Assembly: GCF_017311415.1 (NCBI RefSeq)
Contig: NZ_JAEKIS010000006.1
Coordinates: 62,001 to 126,000, forward strand
Direction of reading: 5' to 3'
Length of the DNA stretch: 64,000 bases
From: Salipiger abyssi
Lineage (GTDB): Bacteria; Pseudomonadota; Alphaproteobacteria; Rhodobacterales; Rhodobacteraceae
This document shows, piece after piece, positions 59,901 to 64,000 of this stretch. How positions within the stretch are numbered: position 1 is the first letter of the stretch; each line of letters starts with the position of its first letter. The position numbers were made by a program, and so were the translations under genes. The notes beneath the pieces are model-generated. The model searched no databases, was not told the DNA's origin, and worked only from the letters and a program-made list of their open reading frames with translations.

Positions 59901-60635
59901 ATGAGCCGTTTCCTGATCCTCCAGCTGCGCCCCGAGACCGAGGCCAGCGACGACGAATTCGCCGCCTTCCTGCGCAAGGGCGGGCTGAGCGCGGCACAGG
60001 TGCACCGCATCCGCCTCGATTGCGAGCCGCTGCCCAAAGGGCTCGACCCGCGCGATTATGCGGGCGTGATCGTCGGCGGCGGGCCAGGCTGCGTCTCGGA
60101 CCCGCCGGAACGCAAATCCCCCGAAGAGGCGCGGATCGAGGCCGCCTGCCTGTCGCTGATGCCGGCGATCACCGGCGCGGATGTTCCCTTCCTTGGCTGC
60201 TGCTATGGCATCGGCATCCTCGCGCACCATCTCGGCGCCGAGGTCAGCAAGGCGCGCTATGGCGAGCCGGTGGGGCCGGTGCGCTGCGACAAGACCGAGG
60301 CGGGCGGGCGCGATCCGCTGCTCGACGGGCTGCCCGACGGGTTTGACGCCTTTGTCGGGCACAAGGAGGCGGTCCAGCACCTGCCCGCCGGCGCGGTGCA
60401 TCTGTTGCGCTCGGCGCCCTGCCCCTTCCAGATGATCCGCCACGGGCAGAACGTCTATGCCACGCAGTTTCACCCCGAGGCAGACGCGGCTGGCTTTGAA
60501 ACGCGCATCCGCATCTACCGGCACAAGGGCTATTTCGACCCGTCCGAAGCCGATGACCTGATCGCCATGTGCCGCGCCTCCGAGGTCACCTGGCCCGAGC
60601 GGATCCTGTGGAATTTCGTCCAGCGCTATGGCTGA
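59901..60635 (+). CDS. Class I glutamine amidotransferase-like protein
   Basis: This 244-residue GATase1-fold protein has the nucleophile in LGCCYGIGILAHHLG and the His/Glu pair in TQFHPEAD. It resembles stand-alone GMP-synthase-like amidotransferases that hydrolyse gamma-glutamyl bonds. The physiological substrate is unknown. It is convergent with the SLC13 gene across twin palindromes. Confidence 0.88.
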   Translation: MSRFLILQLRPETEASDDEFAAFLRKGGLSAAQVHRIRLDCEPLPKGLDPRDYAGVIVGGGPGCVSDPPERKSPEEARIEAACLSLMPAITGADVPFLGCCYGIGILAHHLGAEVSKARYGEPVGPVRCDKTEAGGRDPLLDGLPDGFDAFVGHKEAVQHLPAGAVHLLRSAPCPFQMIRHGQNVYATQFHPEADAAGFETRIRIYRHKGYFDPSEADDLIAMCRASEVTWPERILWNFVQRYG

Positions 60636-60640
60636 GCCGC

Positions 60641-60696
60641 AAAAATTTTCATCCGAAAATTTTTCTCCCAAGATTTTTCGTACGAAAAATCTTGGG
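60641..60696. terminator. Two AT-rich palindromes between amidotransferase and SLC13 genes
   Basis: AAAAATTTTC-ATCC-GAAAATTTTT (60641-60664) followed by a 30-bp perfect palindrome (60667-60696; arm CCCAAGATTTTTCGT with no loop). Both carry T-runs on both strands. Same plan as 32075-32120. Confidence 0.75.
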
Positions 60697-60701
60697 GCAG
60701 C

Positions 60702-62480
60702 TCACAAAGGCCAGATCAGCGGGATTACCAGCGCGGATAGCACCCCCACGCTCAGGTTCAGCGGCACGCCGACCTTCAGAAAATCCGAGAACCGATAGCC
60801 GCCCGGACCATAGACCAGCGTGTTCGTCTGATACCCGATTGGCGTCGCGAAACTGCAAGAGGCCGCCACCATCACCGCCACCACCAGCGGGCGCGGGTCG
60901 ATCCCCAGCGCCTGCGCCAGCGAGATCGCGATGGGCGTGACCACCACCGCCACCGCATTGTTGCTCACCGCCTCGGTCAGCACAGAGGTCAGCAGGAACA
61001 CCGCCCAGACCAGCAGCGGCGCCGGCAGCACCTCCATCAGCGGCGCCACGGCATTGACGATCAGCGCGACCGCGCCGGAGGCGTCCAGCGCCGCGCCGAT
61101 GGCCAGCATGGCGAAGATCAGCGCCAGAAGCTGCCCCTCGACAAAGGAAAACGCCTCGTCCGCGTCGATGCAGCGCGCCAGCAGCACCACCGCCACCGCG
61201 ACCACCGCCAGCGCCAGGATCGGCGCCACGCCGAGCGCCGCCAGCACCACGATCCCCGCCATGGCGCCGATGGCGATGGGCGCGTGTCCGCGACGGAAGG
61301 CCCGCGCCGAGGGATGCGACACATCCACCAGCTCCAGCTCGTCGGCGAGGCGCTTGATGTCCTCGGGCGAGCCCTCCAGCAGCAACGTATCGCCCACGCG
61401 CACCACCAGATCGTCGAGCTTGCGGCCGATATTCTGGTTCCGCCGATGCACCGCCAGCGGGTAGACCCCGTAGCGCCGGCGCAGGCGCAGCGCGCCGAGA
61501 CTGCGCCCCACCATCTTGCAGCCGGGCGTGATCAGCACCTCGACCGTGGTGGTCTCGCGCGCCGAGATCTGGTCCACCCGCTTCAGCGACTTGTTGCGCT
61601 GAAGGCTGAGCAACTCGGTCATCTGCGTGCGCAACACCACCCGGTCGCCGACCTCGAGCACCACGTCCTGCAATTCGCGGCGCAGCGATTCATCGCCGCG
61701 CACCACATCGACCAGCCGAACCCCCTCGCGCTTGAAGAGCTGCACCCCCAGCACGTCGCGGCCGATGAGGTTCGATTCGGGCGGAATCACCGCCTCGGTG
61801 AAGAACTTCATCCGCGAACGATCCGAGAGCATGCCTGCCATGGAATGCCGCTCGGGCAGCAGGAACCGCCCCGCGACGACCAGATAGAACATCCCCCAGG
61901 CCACGAGGATCAGCGCCAGCGGCGTGACCTCGAAGATGGTGAATGGCTCCAGCCCCTGGCTGCGCGCCACGCCGTCGACAAGCAGGTTCGTCGAAGTGCC
62001 GATCAGCGTGGTGGTGCCGCCGAGGATCGCGGCATAAGAGAGAGGGATCAGCAGTTTCGAGGGCTGCACCCCCAACACCTGAGAGATCTGCACGAAGATC
62101 GGCAGCATCATCACCACGACGGGGGTGTTGTTCATAAAGGCCGAGGCGATCAGAACCACCACCATGATCACCGCGATGGCCCGTCGCGGACGCCGCGCCA
62201 CCTCGCTCTGGGCAAAGGTCGCAAAGGCGTCGAGCGCCCCGGTGCGCACCAGCGCCCCCATCACGATGAACATTGCCGCGATGGTCCAGGGCGCCGGATT
62301 CGACAGCACATCGAGCGCAGCGTCGTAGGGCAGCGCCCCCAGCGCCAACAGCACCGCCACCCCGCCGATCGCCACAACCTCCGTTGGATAGCGCTCGCGG
62401 ACGAATAGCACGAACATCGCGATCACGGTCGCAATGGTCACCCAGGCCTGCGCGGTCTGGCTCAATGCAATGAACTGCAT
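60702..62480 (-). CDS. SLC13/DASS-type transporter with two TrkA-C (RCK_C) domains
   Basis: This 592-residue inner-membrane protein has helix bundles at about 12-195 and 405-592 with ASAFMNNTPVVVMMLP and TEAVSNNAVAVVV (SNT-type repeats of the family). Between them lie two RCK_C domains (about 215-385: ESNLIGRDVLGVQL.., GCKMVGRSLGALRLRR). Such proteins carry sulfate or dicarboxylates, and the RCK_C pair suggests nucleotide control. ATG 62480 is the likely start. Substrate unknown. Confidence 0.9.
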   Translation of the reverse strand: MQFIALSQTAQAWVTIATVIAMFVLFVRERYPTEVVAIGGVAVLLALGALPYDAALDVLSNPAPWTIAAMFIVMGALVRTGALDAFATFAQSEVARRPRRAIAVIMVVVLIASAFMNNTPVVVMMLPIFVQISQVLGVQPSKLLIPLSYAAILGGTTTLIGTSTNLLVDGVARSQGLEPFTIFEVTPLALILVAWGMFYLVVAGRFLLPERHSMAGMLSDRSRMKFFTEAVIPPESNLIGRDVLGVQLFKREGVRLVDVVRGDESLRRELQDVVLEVGDRVVLRTQMTELLSLQRNKSLKRVDQISARETTTVEVLITPGCKMVGRSLGALRLRRRYGVYPLAVHRRNQNIGRKLDDLVVRVGDTLLLEGSPEDIKRLADELELVDVSHPSARAFRRGHAPIAIGAMAGIVVLAALGVAPILALAVVAVAVVLLARCIDADEAFSFVEGQLLALIFAMLAIGAALDASGAVALIVNAVAPLMEVLPAPLLVWAVFLLTSVLTEAVSNNAVAVVVTPIAISLAQALGIDPRPLVVAVMVAASCSFATPIGYQTNTLVYGPGGYRFSDFLKVGVPLNLSVGVLSALVIPLIWPL

Positions 62481-62624
62481 ATAGGAATAGCCTGTTTCTG
62501 CCCAACCCGGCGCATTCTGGCGACGCACCGCCGTTCTTGCAAGCGCGGCGAGGACGCAGGCCCGCGCCGCAAGCCCCTGAGCGATTTCGCGAGACGATCC
62601 GTGCAGATGCTCAGGAAACCGGCG

Positions 62625-63437
62625 TCAGGGCCCCGCCTGCTCCAGCCGACCGCCCTGGCGCACCATCTTCACGGTGACCGCCTTGCCGGTGCGGTCGTCG
62701 GTCTCGACGAAAACGCCGCAGAGCGTGGCCTCTCCCAGCGCCGGCTGATAGCGCCCCTTGCTCATGCCGGTGACGAACCGGCGCATCGGTTCGACCTTGT
62801 CCATGCCGATGACCGAATCGTAGTCGCCGCACATGCCCGCATCCGAGAGCAGCCCGGTGCCCCCGGGCAGGATCTGCGCGTCGCCGGTGGGCACATGGGT
62901 ATGCGTACCGACGACAAAGCTCGCCCGGCCGTCGCAGAAATGGCCCATCGCCATCTTTTCCGAGGTCGCTTCGCAATGCATGTCGACGATGATCGCCTGC
63001 GCCATGCCGCCCAGCGGGTGACGGCGCAGCACATCGTCCATGGCCGAGAACGGATCGTCGAAGGGGCGCTTCATAAACACCTGTCCCAGCACCTGGGTCA
63101 CCAGCACCTTGCGCCCGCGCCGGTCGGCGAAGAGCCCCAGCCCGCGCCCCGGCGCCTGTTTGGCATAGTTCACCGGGCGGATCACCCGGGGCTCGCTTTC
63201 GATGAAGCCCATCATGTCCTTCTGGTCGAAGGCATGATCGCCGAGTGTCACCACATCGGCGCCCGCCGCAAGCAGCAGCTTGGCATGCTCGCCGGTCAGT
63301 CCGGCGCCGTTCGAGGCGTTCTCGCCATTGACCACGACGAAATCGAGCTTCCACGCGTCACGCAGCCCCGGCAGCCTGTCTGAAATGGCGGCGCGCCCGG
63401 CGCGACCCACCACATCTCCTAGAAATAACAATCTCAT
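62625..63437 (-). CDS. YmdB-type metallophosphoesterase (TIGR00282 family)
   Basis: This 270-residue phosphodiesterase has the metal ligands in FLGDVVGRAGR, VNGENASNGAG, TLGDHAFDQ and GTHTHVPTGD. YmdB enzymes act on cyclic nucleotides or phosphodiester bonds. The next gene downstream is SLC13, which it precedes by 144 bp with nothing coding. ATG 63437 is the family start. Confidence 0.92.
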   Translation of the reverse strand: MRLLFLGDVVGRAGRAAISDRLPGLRDAWKLDFVVVNGENASNGAGLTGEHAKLLLAAGADVVTLGDHAFDQKDMMGFIESEPRVIRPVNYAKQAPGRGLGLFADRRGRKVLVTQVLGQVFMKRPFDDPFSAMDDVLRRHPLGGMAQAIIVDMHCEATSEKMAMGHFCDGRASFVVGTHTHVPTGDAQILPGGTGLLSDAGMCGDYDSVIGMDKVEPMRRFVTGMSKGRYQPALGEATLCGVFVETDDRTGKAVTVKMVRQGGRLEQAGP

Positions 63438-63505
63438 GGATCAATCCGTAAGCGCGCGGGCGGCGAAAGCAAAGCCCGATTTGCGCGCGTCCCGTCCGGG
63501 CGGCC

Positions 63506-64000
63506 TTAGCGACAGTCCATCGCGGCGCGCAAAGCCACCGCGCCATAGGGGCCTATTGCGCGGGTCTCGACCTTTCCGCCGCTGAGGCGCGAGGCCATGA
63601 GCCGACGCCAGTCCGCATCCGCCGTGATCATCTCCGGCCCCTGCCCGCAATCGCGCAGACCGCCTTCGATATAGTCCCAGCCGATGCGGTGATTGGTCAG
63701 CCCCGGTCGTTCGGCAACGGCGCGCAGCGCGGCGTCGCCGGGAACATAGCGCCAGATGCGCAGGGTCTTGGCGAGGTGCGGCCGGTCGATATAGGCGAGC
63801 TCGATCCGCCCGTCACCATCCAGATCGCCCGCCCCCACCGGCGCCAGCCAGCGGTTGCGCCGGCCGATGAAGGGCGCGGCCGCAAGCAGCCCTTCCCCGG
63901 TATAGAGTGCCAGACGCGCGCCGCGCGAGAGATCGCTCTCGACCACCATCGCCGCCATGCTGCCGCCGAGATCGACAAGCCGGGGCGACACATCCTCGAA
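63506..64000 (-). CDS. FG-GAP/VCBS repeat protein, 5'-truncated by the window edge
   Basis: The C-terminal 165 codons of a protein whose frame stays open to the window end (first visible residues FEDVSPRLVDLGG). It contains a calcium-type D-x-D-G loop in AGDLDGDGRIELAYID, as in FG-GAP beta-propeller repeats. Such proteins are usually exported, but the signal is outside the window. It likely precedes ymdB on the same strand with a 68-bp gap. Function unknown. Confidence 0.75.
   Translation of the reverse strand, partial: FEDVSPRLVDLGGSMAAMVVESDLSRGARLALYTGEGLLAAAPFIGRRNRWLAPVGAGDLDGDGRIELAYIDRPHLAKTLRIWRYVPGDAALRAVAERPGLTNHRIGWDYIEGGLRDCGQGPEMITADADWRRLMASRLSGGKVETRAIGPYGAVALRAAMDCR

Overview
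The window is a 64 kb piece of a high-G+C alphaproteobacterial chromosome. The protein families point to Rhodobacteraceae, Roseobacter side: the folK/rpoZ/RSH block, the Hint-domain protein, a small four-cysteine protein, nrdHIEF under a B12 riboswitch, paired YeeE proteins, and recurring short palindromes. A Salipiger-like organism is possible, but genus is inference only. I see no rRNA, tRNA, CRISPR array, prophage or intact insertion sequence. The gene at each window edge is partial.

Layout. 1-1613: 3' part of a FadJ-type beta-oxidation gene. 1621-9424 (minus): a tightly packed eight-gene operon made of a spermidine/putrescine-type ABC importer, a class III aminotransferase, a beta-keto acid cleavage enzyme, a GNAT acetyltransferase and an acetylpolyamine-amidohydrolase-like deacetylase, with a divergent LysR gene. 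10.5-14.8 kb: class Ib ribonucleotide reductase nrdHIEF behind a cobalamin riboswitch. 15.0-18.8 kb: full-length B12-dependent metH, divergent from nrdHIEF. 18.8-24.1 kb: an AlkD-like protein, an SDR, a Hint-domain protein, a Rho_N mini-protein and prfC. 24.4-25.6 kb: two YeeE/YedE sulfur transporters behind two tandem ATTC-N8-GAAT operators. 26.1-28.3 kb: katG. 28.5-35.5 kb: envelope and housekeeping genes (DUF900 lipoprotein, PHP esterase, yciB, mgtC, ftsY, lytic transglycosylase, YqaA, NYN protein). 35.7-38.8 kb: folK, rpoZ, RSH. 38.9-41.1 kb: DUF2062, a miniature EamA protein and an AlkB-like monooxygenase. 41.1-48.4 kb: four-Cys protein, xseA, purD, dps, 5-formyl-THF cyclo-ligase and mgtE. 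48.5-53.4 kb: guanine deaminase and 8-oxoguanine deaminase flanking two CAP lipoproteins, then hisN. 53.5-64 kb: XRE regulator, quinone oxidoreductase, two alpha/beta hydrolases, SnoaL, VOC, histidine-phosphatase-fold protein, yebC, GATase, SLC13 transporter, YmdB phosphodiesterase and a partial FG-GAP protein.

How it fits together. The first operon looks like uptake plus catabolism of an amine, with reversible N-acetylation as an unusual element. The B12 switch lets the cell shut off the B12-independent reductase when cobalamin is plentiful, next to the B12-dependent MetH. The YeeE operators match the known persulfide/sulfide-responsive SqrR/BigR box. Several genes (katG, dps, 8-oxoguanine deaminase) relate to oxidative stress but lie in separate units.

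Non-coding structure is rich. One hairpin family sits 7-12 nt after the stop codon of four genes. A GAGTATTTT..GAAAGATGAA family occurs at five places. Two convergent gene pairs are separated by twin AT-rich palindromes, and one 238-bp composite inverted repeat lies beside guaD. All functional statements rest on reading protein and DNA motifs by eye; no database search was run.
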